From: Flavobacterium sp. LC2016-12
Lineage (GTDB): Bacteria; Bacteroidota; Bacteroidia; Flavobacteriales; Flavobacteriaceae
Direction of reading: 5' to 3'
DNA length: 64,000 nucleotides
Assembly: GCF_015351595.1 (NCBI RefSeq)
Contig: NZ_JADKPT010000017.1
Location: forward strand, 1-64,000
Program-made: the position numbers and the translations under genes
Notes under the pieces: generated by a model
Database searches by the model: none
What the model was told of the DNA's origin: nothing
What the model saw: only the letters and a program-made list of their open reading frames with translations
Shown: positions 17,554 through 25,813 of the stretch, one piece after another
How the letters are laid out: every line of letters begins with the position of its first letter
Position numbering within the stretch: position 1 is the first letter of the stretch

Positions 17554-18627
17554 TTATTCTATAATAATTTTGGTCTCCAAATAGTTTTCAAAAGCCTTAA
17601 TACCTTCAAACAGAACTGCTTTTTTATGATTTTCGGTTTCATTAAAAAATTGTGTTTCTATTTTGGCGTGGTCTTTTGCGATGGTTCTTTTCCAGGTCCC
17701 AATGACTTTACTGTTTTCTAGAATTACAGGCTTAAAAATGCCGTTGTTGGTAAATGCTTTCGATTGATGTTCTAGTAAAATGGAAGCTTCTCTGGTTTTA
17801 TACGAAATCAGAATTTCATCAAATGCCGGGAGAAAATGTACGCTTTCGCGGAAGCTGTTTTCATCAGAAGTATCAGTTCTAAACCAATAAATCTGACCAT
17901 TAATTTCAACAGAACTCAATTGCAACCTAATTGCGTTAATGATATTTTGACAAATTGTTGGAGGAAAACCAGACCACCACGAAAAGTCAAGAAGTGAGGC
18001 AGGGCCGTGACTTACGAAATATTTGAGGGCTAGTTTTGCAAGACCTTCTTCTTTGGTTAATTTTGTTTTTGGTTTAGAAACGCGTTCTTCAAGTAGAGCA
18101 TAAGTGATTTGTTTTCCTTTCATTCTTCCGTTGCACACCAAACCATCCAACTCTGCATTCATCATTATTGCCGCACTTAAAAAATCGGCAGAAGAAGTTT
18201 TTTTAACGCCGAGTTCCTGCATGATTTCATCACGAGTCAAATGATTGTTTCCGGAAAGCAGTTTTTCGATTTTAGAATTGGTTTGATTGAGTTTTTTGAC
18301 ATCATAGTCATATTTTTTAGCGGCAGAAGCGGTAAATCTTTTGACCTGAGGAGCCGATAGATCCAACATCCAATAAATATCATCAGCAGAAACAAAATGC
18401 CAGGTTGGTCGAAGAATGTGAGTTCGGATAATTTGAGCAGAATTTATAGCTTCTTCAATGGCTGCCTCAGTAGCATCACATCGCGAACCAATCGCCCATT
18501 TGGCCATCGAATAGTCCTGAGCCTGCATTGCACCCAAATGCTTTACAATTTCCTGAGGAGTAATTGAACTTGTTTTGTACAATTTTTGTGAAACAAGACG
18601 ATGATGTGAAATTTCCTGATAAGTCAT
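17554..18627 (-). CDS. AlkZ-like winged-helix DNA glycosylase
   Basis: 357 residues of the HTH_42 winged-helix family. The hallmark QxQ motif is present as Gln35-Ala-Gln37 (GAMQAQDYS), the catalytic pair of AlkZ-type glycosylases that remove bulky or cross-linked alkylated bases; the E. coli branch (AlkX/YcaQ) has QxD instead. Three winged-helix domains are expected along the length. It sits in a minus-strand group with a PolB-like exonuclease and Ogt, which supports a role in alkylation damage. Substrate range is inferred from the family. Confidence 0.83.
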   Translation of the reverse strand: MTYQEISHHRLVSQKLYKTSSITPQEIVKHLGAMQAQDYSMAKWAIGSRCDATEAAIEEAINSAQIIRTHILRPTWHFVSADDIYWMLDLSAPQVKRFTASAAKKYDYDVKKLNQTNSKIEKLLSGNNHLTRDEIMQELGVKKTSSADFLSAAIMMNAELDGLVCNGRMKGKQITYALLEERVSKPKTKLTKEEGLAKLALKYFVSHGPASLLDFSWWSGFPPTICQNIINAIRLQLSSVEINGQIYWFRTDTSDENSFRESVHFLPAFDEILISYKTREASILLEHQSKAFTNNGIFKPVILENSKVIGTWKRTIAKDHAKIETQFFNETENHKKAVLFEGIKAFENYLETKIIIE

Positions 18628-18701
18628 TTTCTATACCTTTTAGCTAATAGTCGAAAACCTTTGTAACTCTGTGTCTTTGCAACTTTGAACCTTCAAAAAA
18701 A

Positions 18702-19415
18702 TCATACGTGAATAATCTCCTCCTCAATCAATAAATCTTCACGTCTCAAACGAAGAAAAATCTGTGCAACCGCAATTGTATCCTTTTCGCAATACGTTAC
18801 AATTCGGTCAATATCCTTCTCGACATAAAAAACATGGGCAACCTGACTTCCGTCTATATCGCCTTTTGGAGAAGGAACTCCCAAAATTTTAGTCAGTAAT
18901 TTTAAAGAAGTGAAATGTTTGTAATCGCCAAATTTCCATAATTCTAAAGTATCTAAATGCGGAATCTCCCAAGGTTTTTTCCCGAATAAATTCAGTTTGT
19001 CCGGAATGGCAATTTGGTTTATAATCATTCTTCTGGCAATAAACGGAATATCGAATTCCTTTGCATTATGTCCGCATAAAAGATGATAAGGCTGATTAAA
19101 ATGATTGTTCAGCAGATTATTAAAGTCTTTCAGAATCTTCTTTTCATCTCCAAAAAAGGAAGTAACTCTAAAATTCCGAATATCACCTTTGATTGTAAAA
19201 TACCCAACCGAAATACAAACAATTTTTCCGAATTCTGCCCAAATTCCAGCGCGATCGTAAAATTCTTCCGGAGTAAAATCATCTTTGCGTTGATATTGCG
19301 TTTTATGATCCCAAAGCGCTTGCATTTCCGCGTCAAGCGAATTGAAATTCTCTTCTTCCGGAACGGTTTCTATATCGAGAAATAAGATGTTGTTGAGGTT
19401 TACTTTTTCAATCAT
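18702..19415 (-). CDS. 3'-5' exonuclease, PolB-like DEDDy type
   Basis: 237 residues with ribonuclease H-fold exonuclease motifs: DIETVP (Asp14, Glu16), HNAKEFDIPF in the middle, and YCEKD near the C-terminus (Tyr and Asp). This is the proofreading domain of family B polymerases occurring alone. It would trim 3' ends of DNA. Located between the AlkZ-like glycosylase and Ogt on the same strand, 75-95 bases from each. Confidence 0.87.
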   Translation of the reverse strand: MIEKVNLNNILFLDIETVPEEENFNSLDAEMQALWDHKTQYQRKDDFTPEEFYDRAGIWAEFGKIVCISVGYFTIKGDIRNFRVTSFFGDEKKILKDFNNLLNNHFNQPYHLLCGHNAKEFDIPFIARRMIINQIAIPDKLNLFGKKPWEIPHLDTLELWKFGDYKHFTSLKLLTKILGVPSPKGDIDGSQVAHVFYVEKDIDRIVTYCEKDTIAVAQIFLRLRREDLLIEEEIIHV

Positions 19416-19509
19416 TATTTTTGGGACTTCTTAGCTATTAGATTATAAGACTTCTTAGATTTATAAAAGTACAAAAAACGACCTTAATATAAGAATTAAC
19501 TTATGTTTT

Positions 19510-19986
19510 TTAAAACAAACTCTGCTGTGTACTTGGGTTTTCATGCTCAAGCAACCATTTTTTTCGTGACAAACCTCCAGCGTAACCAGTTAAAGATCCG
19601 TTTGTACCAATAACACGATGACAGGGAACAACAATCCAGAGTGGATTTTTTCCATTTGCCGATGCAACTGCACGAATCGCTTTTATATCGCCCAGTTTTT
19701 TGGTTTGGTCCATGTAGCTTATGGTTTTTCCGTATGGAATTTCTAATAAAGCTTTCCACACTTTTTGCTGAAACTCGGTTCCTTTTGGATTTAGTTTGAG
19801 ATCAAAATCGGTTCTTTTTCCTTCAAAATATTCTACAAGTTGTGAAGCAGCCTCTTTTAAAACCTCCGGAATTTCTGGGGAAACTTCATTTGACCCAGGA
19901 TCTGAAACGGAGATTACAGCAATACCGTTTTCATCTCCAATGATTTTGGTGATTCCTAAAGGCGAGTTGATATAAGCTGTTTCCAT
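19510..19986 (-). CDS. ogt: Methylated-DNA--protein-cysteine methyltransferase
   Basis: 158 residues. PCHRV with acceptor Cys122 is the suicide methyl-acceptor site, preceded by the Asn-Gly hinge region (SANGKNP) and the helix-turn-helix around KAIRAVASA. It removes methyl groups from O6-methylguanine. The N-terminal domain is short, as in Ogt. Neighbours are other repair genes. Confidence 0.94.
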   Translation of the reverse strand: METAYINSPLGITKIIGDENGIAVISVSDPGSNEVSPEIPEVLKEAASQLVEYFEGKRTDFDLKLNPKGTEFQQKVWKALLEIPYGKTISYMDQTKKLGDIKAIRAVASANGKNPLWIVVPCHRVIGTNGSLTGYAGGLSRKKWLLEHENPSTQQSLF

Positions 19987-19993
19987 GATTTTT

Positions 19994-20038
19994 ACCGCAA
20001 AGGCGCTAAGGTTTTACGCAAAGTTCGCAAAGTTTTTT
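19994..20038. repeat. CGCAAAG intergenic repeat
   Basis: ACCGCAAAGGCGCTAAGG followed by ACGCAAAGTTCGCAAAG. Closely matches 13188-13232 and lies just upstream of ogt. Confidence 0.6.
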
Positions 20039-20154
20039 TGTTTCACCATATAAGTTATGTAAGTAAATTTAAGCTTCTCTGATATTGGAAGTTCATAAAA
20101 GCTTTAGGAGAAGTTTCTAAGTTTATTTAAATGAACTTATATTGCTTATATGGT

Positions 20155-21000
20155 TTAATATTCGTCCAATTTGAATTGGTAATTTAGAATGTTTTCAATT
20201 TTTTCACTTGAAATAATCTTTTTAATGTTCGATTTCTCCGAGCTGAATTTCGGTAAAATTAGGTTCTGTTCTTTTGCTTTTTGAGTATAATAATTTTCTC
20301 TTGATGGATGAAAAGGCGCTACGGCATTGAAAACTTCATTCCATTTTGATTGAAGAATTATTTCTTCGATGATATTGATACAATCATTTTGATGAATTAA
20401 ATTAATTGGCGCATCAGGATTTTCAAGGTTTTCTTTTCCGGCAAGAAACTTTACAGGATGACGATCTTCGCCAATTAATCCTCCAAAACGCAGAATGGTA
20501 GTTTCGAAGTTTTGATTTTTCTGCAAAATGGATTCTGATAAAGCCAATTGTTTACCGCTTTCAGTTTCTGGATTTGGGATTGTTTCTTCCGTGATCAAAT
20601 CGTTTTGATCTCCATAAACAGAAGTTGAACTCACAAAAAGCACTTTTTTGATAGTTGATTTCGCTATAAACGGAATCAGATTTTCGATTTTCTCTACAAA
20701 AAACTTTCTTGTAGAATCTGGAGCATCAGCATTATTTCCTCTTAATTTGGGCGGAATATCAATAATTAGAATTTCGCTTTCGGCTAAAAAATCATTTATA
20801 CCTTTTGAAATACTTTCGCTTTCAAGTGTTTCTTCGACTCCGCTCAGAATGACAAGAAATGGATTTATTCCGTTGTCTTTCAAAATAGAAAGTTTATGTT
20901 CAGAAGTTGTAGATCCGTTAACCAAATTTCCTTTTTCTATTAATTTTTTTGCTAGAGGCAAACCCAGCCAGCCACAGCCTAAAATACTTATTTTCTTCAT
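20155..21000 (-). CDS. NAD(P)-binding epimerase-like protein (YeeZ type)
   Basis: 281 residues from MKKISILGCGW. An ATG 33 bases upstream exists but falls in repeat-like sequence, so the inner start is preferred. The Rossmann motif GCGWLGLPLA is right at the N-terminus, and VSSTSVYGDQ with a downstream region resembles extended short-chain dehydrogenases of the SDR/YeeZ group. Substrate unknown. Monocistronic. Confidence 0.85.
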   Translation of the reverse strand: MKKISILGCGWLGLPLAKKLIEKGNLVNGSTTSEHKLSILKDNGINPFLVILSGVEETLESESISKGINDFLAESEILIIDIPPKLRGNNADAPDSTRKFFVEKIENLIPFIAKSTIKKVLFVSSTSVYGDQNDLITEETIPNPETESGKQLALSESILQKNQNFETTILRFGGLIGEDRHPVKFLAGKENLENPDAPINLIHQNDCINIIEEIILQSKWNEVFNAVAPFHPSRENYYTQKAKEQNLILPKFSSEKSNIKKIISSEKIENILNYQFKLDEY

Positions 21001-21132
21001 TTTCTTTAAAGGTGCAAAGGTTCGGAGTTGCAAAGGTACAAAGGTTTGTCAATGCCAAAATCTTAAAAAACTTAATAAAGCCTTTTTCTTTGCGACTCTG
21101 CGACTTTGCGAGACTAAATTAAGCGTGCAGCA

Positions 21133-21582
21133 TTACAAATCCAGAAAAAAGCAAATTTTGTCTTTTCCTTTAGCACCAATTCGGTTGTAGAATTTTATGG
21201 CTCTTTCGTTGAATTGAGGTGTTCGCCACTGCATGTTGACGCAGTTTTTGGCTTTTCCGATTTCTTTTAATTGGTTGATTAAAACTTCTCCAATGCCATA
21301 ATTTCTGGCTTCTTCTTCCAAAAACAAACAATCCATATAAATAAAATCGCCGGCACTCCAGGTGGAGTAATTGAAATTATAAGAAGCGTAACCTACAATG
21401 TCATTTTCAGTGGCAACAACCAAACAAAATAATTTCGGATTTTCACTGAATAAGGCGTCTTTTAAACCTTCTTCTTTTCCCGTCTGATCATAATCGGATT
21501 TTTCAAATTCGGTATGTTTTTGGCATAAAATGACCAATTTTGGTAAATCGGCTATTTCGCAATTTCTTATTGTATATTCCAT
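21133..21582 (-). CDS. GNAT family N-acetyltransferase
   Basis: 149 residues starting MEYTIRNCEI; a longer in-frame ATG at 21744 would run backwards through the LysR gene and is rejected. The acetyl-CoA binding region is ARNYGIGEVLI (about 96-106, RxxGxG/A pattern) and the C-terminal NERAIKFYNRIGA is typical of diamine/spermidine-acetyltransferase-like members. The start overlaps the end of the LysR gene by 16 bases, so the two form an operon. Confidence 0.87.
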   Translation of the reverse strand: MEYTIRNCEIADLPKLVILCQKHTEFEKSDYDQTGKEEGLKDALFSENPKLFCLVVATENDIVGYASYNFNYSTWSAGDFIYMDCLFLEEEARNYGIGEVLINQLKEIGKAKNCVNMQWRTPQFNERAIKFYNRIGAKGKDKICFFLDL

Positions 21583-22469
21583 TGCAGGTTCATTTCGGTT
21601 TGTAAAAAGGTTATAAAATGATGGAAATAGGCTGGATATTCCTGATTGTCTCTTATGGCGATAAAATGCTTTCGTTTTAAGCCATTTTTTCCAATTTTGA
21701 TGGCTTTGATTGGGTTGTTCTTTAAATGTGGTAATAAAGCCCATTTTGCCATCGACATGACGCCCATATCAGCCTTTACCATTTCAAGGGATGCTTCTGT
21801 CAATGGCAATGCGGTAATCTTCTTCGGAGTTACTTTGGCTGGAGCCAAAATAAACTGATGAATCGTAACGGTTTCCATCGGAAGGGAATGAATCAAAAGA
21901 TGTTCGCTGACAAAATCTTCGGCAACAACGTATTTTTTATTCGCCCAGGCATGGTTTTCAGAAACCGCCATGACAACTTCATCCTGAAAAAGTTCCAGAT
22001 ACTTAATGTTATTGTCATTGATCTGATCACTGATGATAGCGATATCAATTATGTTTTCTAATAATTTTTGTAACGGAATATGTGTGGCTTCGGTCACAAT
22101 TTTCAAATCTACATTCGGATACAACAAATGAAATTGTTTCATTACCGACGGAAGCCAGTGATAACTTGAGAAACACTCTGTGCTAATTCGGATTTCGCCA
22201 TATTCTCCAAAAACCATTTGTTTGATCTGAGTTTGGGTTTGCGAAAGTTTGTCGAGAATTTCGTTGGCCAATTCGTAGATTTTCTCTCCGGCTTTTGTCA
22301 AAACCAATTTTTTATTTGTTCTCAGGAAAATGGCAGTTCCCAATTGATATTCAGCTTCTTTAAGCTGATGACTCAAGGCCGATTGTGTCAAATGCAATTT
22401 GTCTATCGCTTTGGTAATGCTTCCTTCTTCGACAATTGCTTTTATCAATCTTAAGTGACGTATTTCCAT
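21567..22469 (-). CDS. LysR-family transcriptional regulator
   Basis: 300 residues: N-terminal winged helix (1-60, with HLTQSALSHQLKEAE as recognition helix) and a C-terminal effector-binding domain. Divergent from the rhodanese gene at 22615 with 145 bases between them, the usual set-up for a LysR protein that controls itself and its neighbour. The downstream GNAT gene is co-transcribed. The effector is unknown. Confidence 0.92.
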   Translation of the reverse strand: MEIRHLRLIKAIVEEGSITKAIDKLHLTQSALSHQLKEAEYQLGTAIFLRTNKKLVLTKAGEKIYELANEILDKLSQTQTQIKQMVFGEYGEIRISTECFSSYHWLPSVMKQFHLLYPNVDLKIVTEATHIPLQKLLENIIDIAIISDQINDNNIKYLELFQDEVVMAVSENHAWANKKYVVAEDFVSEHLLIHSLPMETVTIHQFILAPAKVTPKKITALPLTEASLEMVKADMGVMSMAKWALLPHLKNNPIKAIKIGKNGLKRKHFIAIRDNQEYPAYFHHFITFLQTEMNLQWNIQ

Positions 22470-22577
22470 TTTTTTGAGAATTTATACAAAGAAACAAAAT
22501 TTTAGAACGGGTTTTTCATGAAAAAAAGTAATCCAAGTGATGAATTCTTTTCGTTTTTATAGTGTGTGATGTTGGTC

Positions 22578-22585
22578 TACTTTTG
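22578..22585 (+). promoter_or_regulatory. Candidate -7 element for the rhodanese gene
   Basis: TACTTTTG, a match to TAnnTTTG, 29 bases before the ATG at 22615. The interval to the LysR gene would hold the LysR operator, but no clear T-N11-A palindrome is obvious by eye. Confidence 0.4.
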
Positions 22586-22614
22586 AAAAAACTAAATTAT
22601 AAAAACTAAAAGAA

Positions 22615-23010
22615 ATGGAAGCACAAATTAAACATTATGAAAACAAATTGGCCTTTGAAATGGATCCTTCCGATTTGTTTGATGCTTTGAATAAAGGTGA
22701 AAAAGTTGTTGTTGTCGACGCACGAAAAGCATTTGGATTTGAAGTGGAACATATTCCGACAGCGATTAATATTCCGCATCGCGAAATGACAACTGAAAGT
22801 ATGCAACATTTAGATAAAGAACTTTTGTATGTGACGTATTGTGATGGAATTGGATGCAACGCTTCTACAAGAGGTGCATTGAATATGGCAAAGCTGGGCT
22901 TTAAAGTAAAAGAATTAATTGGTGGAATAGAGTGGTGGAAGTTTGACGGATATGCAACCGAAGGTACCAACGGGGTTAAGGCAGGATTGAAAATTGAATG
23001 CGCTTGTTAA
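22615..23010 (+). CDS. Single-domain rhodanese-like protein
   Basis: 131 residues. The active-site loop is CDGIGCNAST, with Cys76 as the likely persulfide-carrying residue and Cys81 next to it; VVVDAR and HIPTAINIPH are the usual N-terminal motifs. It may move sulfane sulfur or act on thiols. Paired with the divergent LysR gene. Confidence 0.9.
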   Translation: MEAQIKHYENKLAFEMDPSDLFDALNKGEKVVVVDARKAFGFEVEHIPTAINIPHREMTTESMQHLDKELLYVTYCDGIGCNASTRGALNMAKLGFKVKELIGGIEWWKFDGYATEGTNGVKAGLKIECAC

Positions 23011-23016
23011 AAAACA

Positions 23017-23046
23017 AAGGCCAACTTTACTACTAAAGTTGGCCTT
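23017..23046. terminator. Bidirectional terminator
   Basis: AAGGCCAACTTTA and TAAAGTTGGCCTT pair perfectly around CTAC, followed by CCTTTT. Lies between convergent rhodanese (+) and M28 peptidase (-). Confidence 0.88.
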
Positions 23047-23059
23047 CCTTTTATTTCAT

Positions 23060-25453
23060 TTACTCTGGTTTAACCACCGCTGGGGCTAAACTGTCTTTTA
23101 CAACCGCCAAGCTATCTTTGACCGGAGCAGTTTCGATTGCCGGCAATGGAGCAGTATATCTTTTTATTTTTTGCTGAATTAAAACGGCATCATTCAAAAC
23201 AAAAGGCGTCGGCATCATCCAGTCAGCCCTTGGTTTTACTTTGAACAAAGGATTCGTCATCAAATCAAAAGAACTTTCAATCAAATCCATATCAAAAAGA
23301 GACGATTTATTGATATAGAATTCCATTACAAGTGGTTCATTGCCTACAACATAATAACATAAAATCTTCATTCCATCTCTTTCCAGACGATTTCCTTTTT
23401 GATCTGAAGTTGAAACTCCATTAGCCTTAAAATTGAAGAAAGTCATTTTAGGATGAGCGAAAATATCATAACGATTTACCTTTCGGTTCGGTGTGATTTG
23501 AATTTTCATATAGCGGTTGTTGCCCACAACACTATCTTTCAGGAATGAAATTGTTGGTTTTGGAACATCAACAACTGGAGCAATAGCGCTATAAGTAAAA
23601 CCAGAATTGTATTTACTGGCAAGTGGCAATGCATTTAATCCAACTGCTTTTTGATTTTTTTCTCCTAAATACGATTTTGTCCATTCATCAAGGTTTACAT
23701 CGTAAGTTGTCCAAACGGCAGAATTTGTGTTGGCATTGTAAACATAAAGCAAGCTGTTAGCTTTTGCTTTTCCGTGCTCGTAACCAGAATGGTATCCAGC
23801 GTAAATAAAAAAGCCAATAGATACAATAAAAAAGAATGCAGCCCATGCCCCTTTTCGAATAAAACCTCCGAAAATTGGAAGTAGTAATCCGAAAAGTAAA
23901 ACAGTAAGAATCGCACTTCCAAAGAGAATTTTTAAACCTAAACCAATTGGAAACATTACAATAAATGGGGCAACAATTACAAGCGCCGGAAGTGTAAATA
24001 TTAAATTTAAGCCTAAACTATAATGTTGTGTTATAACGAAAATCCCAAATAAGAAGATTCCAAAATAAACCGGAATAATCAGAAACCCTGCGCCAGTCAA
24101 ACTATTCGCCAAAAATATATTGATAACAATCCATAGTAGCAATGGCGCTACAAAATGATTCATCGTGGTTTTAGTTTCTGAAAAATTATGATAAAAAGCA
24201 AAACAAATCGCGATGCTTAAGGTTACGAATGCTCCAATGTAAGCATGTCCATTGTACGTAAAACCGTTAAGTAAATCTGAATATTGCGGATAGATCTGTA
24301 AAACAATTTTCCATCCTAAAAACGTCACCAAACCAGCAATGATTAAAGCACCCAAAAACGGAACAAACCCTTTGAAAATTTCTCTAAAAGAGATTAATCG
24401 TTTTGCTTTTCCTATAAAAATAAAAATAATTAGCAAGCCTAAAGCTATTATTGTCATTGGAAAAACCCAGGTAAACGGATAACTTATAAAGGAGAACGGA
24501 ACACTAAAATAAACATCATCTGCGGTTGAATTGGTTTCATTTAAGTTGATGTTTGAAAAATATTTTAATAATGGCATCAAATAAGTTCCCTGATGCGCTA
24601 AGGTCATTTTGTTTAAATGCTGAACATCATCTTGTTGGGTGTGATAATTATAATGCCCATCTATAAATGCAAAATTAAATCCCTGAATGTTTCCTTGTTG
24701 TCTGAAAACAGTTAAATCAGTATCGTTAGGAAGCATTTTGTAAATGCTGTACATTAATGAATTGGAAACAGGATACTTTGTTTTGGCTTTTGAAAATTCT
24801 TTTACAAGTGCTTCATTTCCTTTATTGGTTTCCATTAACATGTAACTTGGTCCTGAAGATCCTCTGGCTTCAAAATTAATAACCAAGCCTACGTCTTTTG
24901 CCCATGGATGTTTGTTTACAAACAAAGCAGCACCATTCAATCCTAATTCTTCAGCATCTGAAAAAAGAATTATAATATCGTTTTTTTGAGGTTGTTTAGA
25001 GTACATAAAGGCACGAATACCTTCAAGAATCGTTGCTACGCCTGAAGCATCATCACTTGCTCCTTTAGAAAAGGAATGCGGCGCACTGTCATAATGGGAT
25101 AATAATAAAAGAGCTTTGGAGTTGTTGGTTCCCTTTAGACGGGCCAGAATATTTTTAGACTTTACTAAAAGCCCCTTATCGTTTAGTGTAAATCCTTCCT
25201 GAACAGAAGTCTCCAAACCAATTCGGTTCAATTCAAGTTTAAGGTAGTTTGCTACTAATTCGTGATTAGTTGATCCCACATAATGTGGTTTTTGAGCAAT
25301 AATTTCGACTTGGTTTAATGCCCTTTCGGTCGAAAATTCAGCAAGAGCTTCCTCTTCTTTCGAACTCCATTGCGGCATCATGGTAGCGTAAATAATACCA
25401 AGAATTGCTAAGATGCAGACTACGGCAAGAATTGAGGTGGGGTTTTTTTTCAT
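23060..25453 (-). CDS. M28-family membrane metallopeptidase
   Basis: 797 residues. An N-terminal signal-anchor (about 7-25) is followed by an M28 aminopeptidase domain with zinc ligands in SHYDSAP, GASDDASG, SDAEELGLNG and a late DGHYNYHT. From about residue 330 to 590 there are eight or so membrane segments, then a C-terminal extracytoplasmic domain, the plan of Fxna/ERMP1-like peptidases in Bacteroidota. It likely trims peptides at the cell envelope. Monocistronic or last of its transcript; 12 bases after the zinc-ribbon gene. Confidence 0.9.
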   Translation of the reverse strand: MKKNPTSILAVVCILAILGIIYATMMPQWSSKEEEALAEFSTERALNQVEIIAQKPHYVGSTNHELVANYLKLELNRIGLETSVQEGFTLNDKGLLVKSKNILARLKGTNNSKALLLLSHYDSAPHSFSKGASDDASGVATILEGIRAFMYSKQPQKNDIIILFSDAEELGLNGAALFVNKHPWAKDVGLVINFEARGSSGPSYMLMETNKGNEALVKEFSKAKTKYPVSNSLMYSIYKMLPNDTDLTVFRQQGNIQGFNFAFIDGHYNYHTQQDDVQHLNKMTLAHQGTYLMPLLKYFSNINLNETNSTADDVYFSVPFSFISYPFTWVFPMTIIALGLLIIFIFIGKAKRLISFREIFKGFVPFLGALIIAGLVTFLGWKIVLQIYPQYSDLLNGFTYNGHAYIGAFVTLSIAICFAFYHNFSETKTTMNHFVAPLLLWIVINIFLANSLTGAGFLIIPVYFGIFLFGIFVITQHYSLGLNLIFTLPALVIVAPFIVMFPIGLGLKILFGSAILTVLLFGLLLPIFGGFIRKGAWAAFFFIVSIGFFIYAGYHSGYEHGKAKANSLLYVYNANTNSAVWTTYDVNLDEWTKSYLGEKNQKAVGLNALPLASKYNSGFTYSAIAPVVDVPKPTISFLKDSVVGNNRYMKIQITPNRKVNRYDIFAHPKMTFFNFKANGVSTSDQKGNRLERDGMKILCYYVVGNEPLVMEFYINKSSLFDMDLIESSFDLMTNPLFKVKPRADWMMPTPFVLNDAVLIQQKIKRYTAPLPAIETAPVKDSLAVVKDSLAPAVVKPE

Positions 25454-25465
25454 GATGAATAAGTA

Positions 25466-25813
25466 CTAAATTTCTTTTTTAACAAGCATAAAATAATCAT
25501 TGTCCAAAGATCTGTATCCCTGGTCATACAGGAAATAGTAGGTATTGCCTGTTTTGGTGTGCAAGATATTGGTAAAGAAATCAAAATCAAAACCTTTATT
25601 GATCATTTTATCCCTTGTTGCTTTTGATTTTCCTTCCGTGTTTAACTCGGCCAAAATACGGTAATTTTTTCGTAATTTGTTGTTTACATTTCGCATGAAA
25701 TTAGTACTATCCTTATTTATTTTATTGTTGTAAGAATTTCTACAGCTATCAGAACAAAATTTTTTGTCTTCACGACCTACAATTTTTTCAGAACATTCGA
25801 GGCAGGTTTTCAT
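25466..25813 (-). CDS. Small zinc-ribbon protein (DUF2116-like)
   Basis: 115 residues. The N-terminus has CLEC and CSDSCRNSYNN, a treble-clef/zinc-ribbon pattern of four cysteines (residues 4-28). The rest is basic and helical, then a beta-rich end. The start codon overlaps the stop of the GNAT-nitrilase gene by four bases (ATGA), so the two are translationally coupled. Role unknown; nucleic acid or protein binding is possible. Confidence 0.8.
   Translation of the reverse strand: MKTCLECSEKIVGREDKKFCSDSCRNSYNNKINKDSTNFMRNVNNKLRKNYRILAELNTEGKSKATRDKMINKGFDFDFFTNILHTKTGNTYYFLYDQGYRSLDNDYFMLVKKEI

Noticed and set aside
21583..21744. Longer start for the GNAT gene
   Set aside because: It would overlap the LysR coding sequence by almost 180 bases and adds 54 residues not seen in the family.
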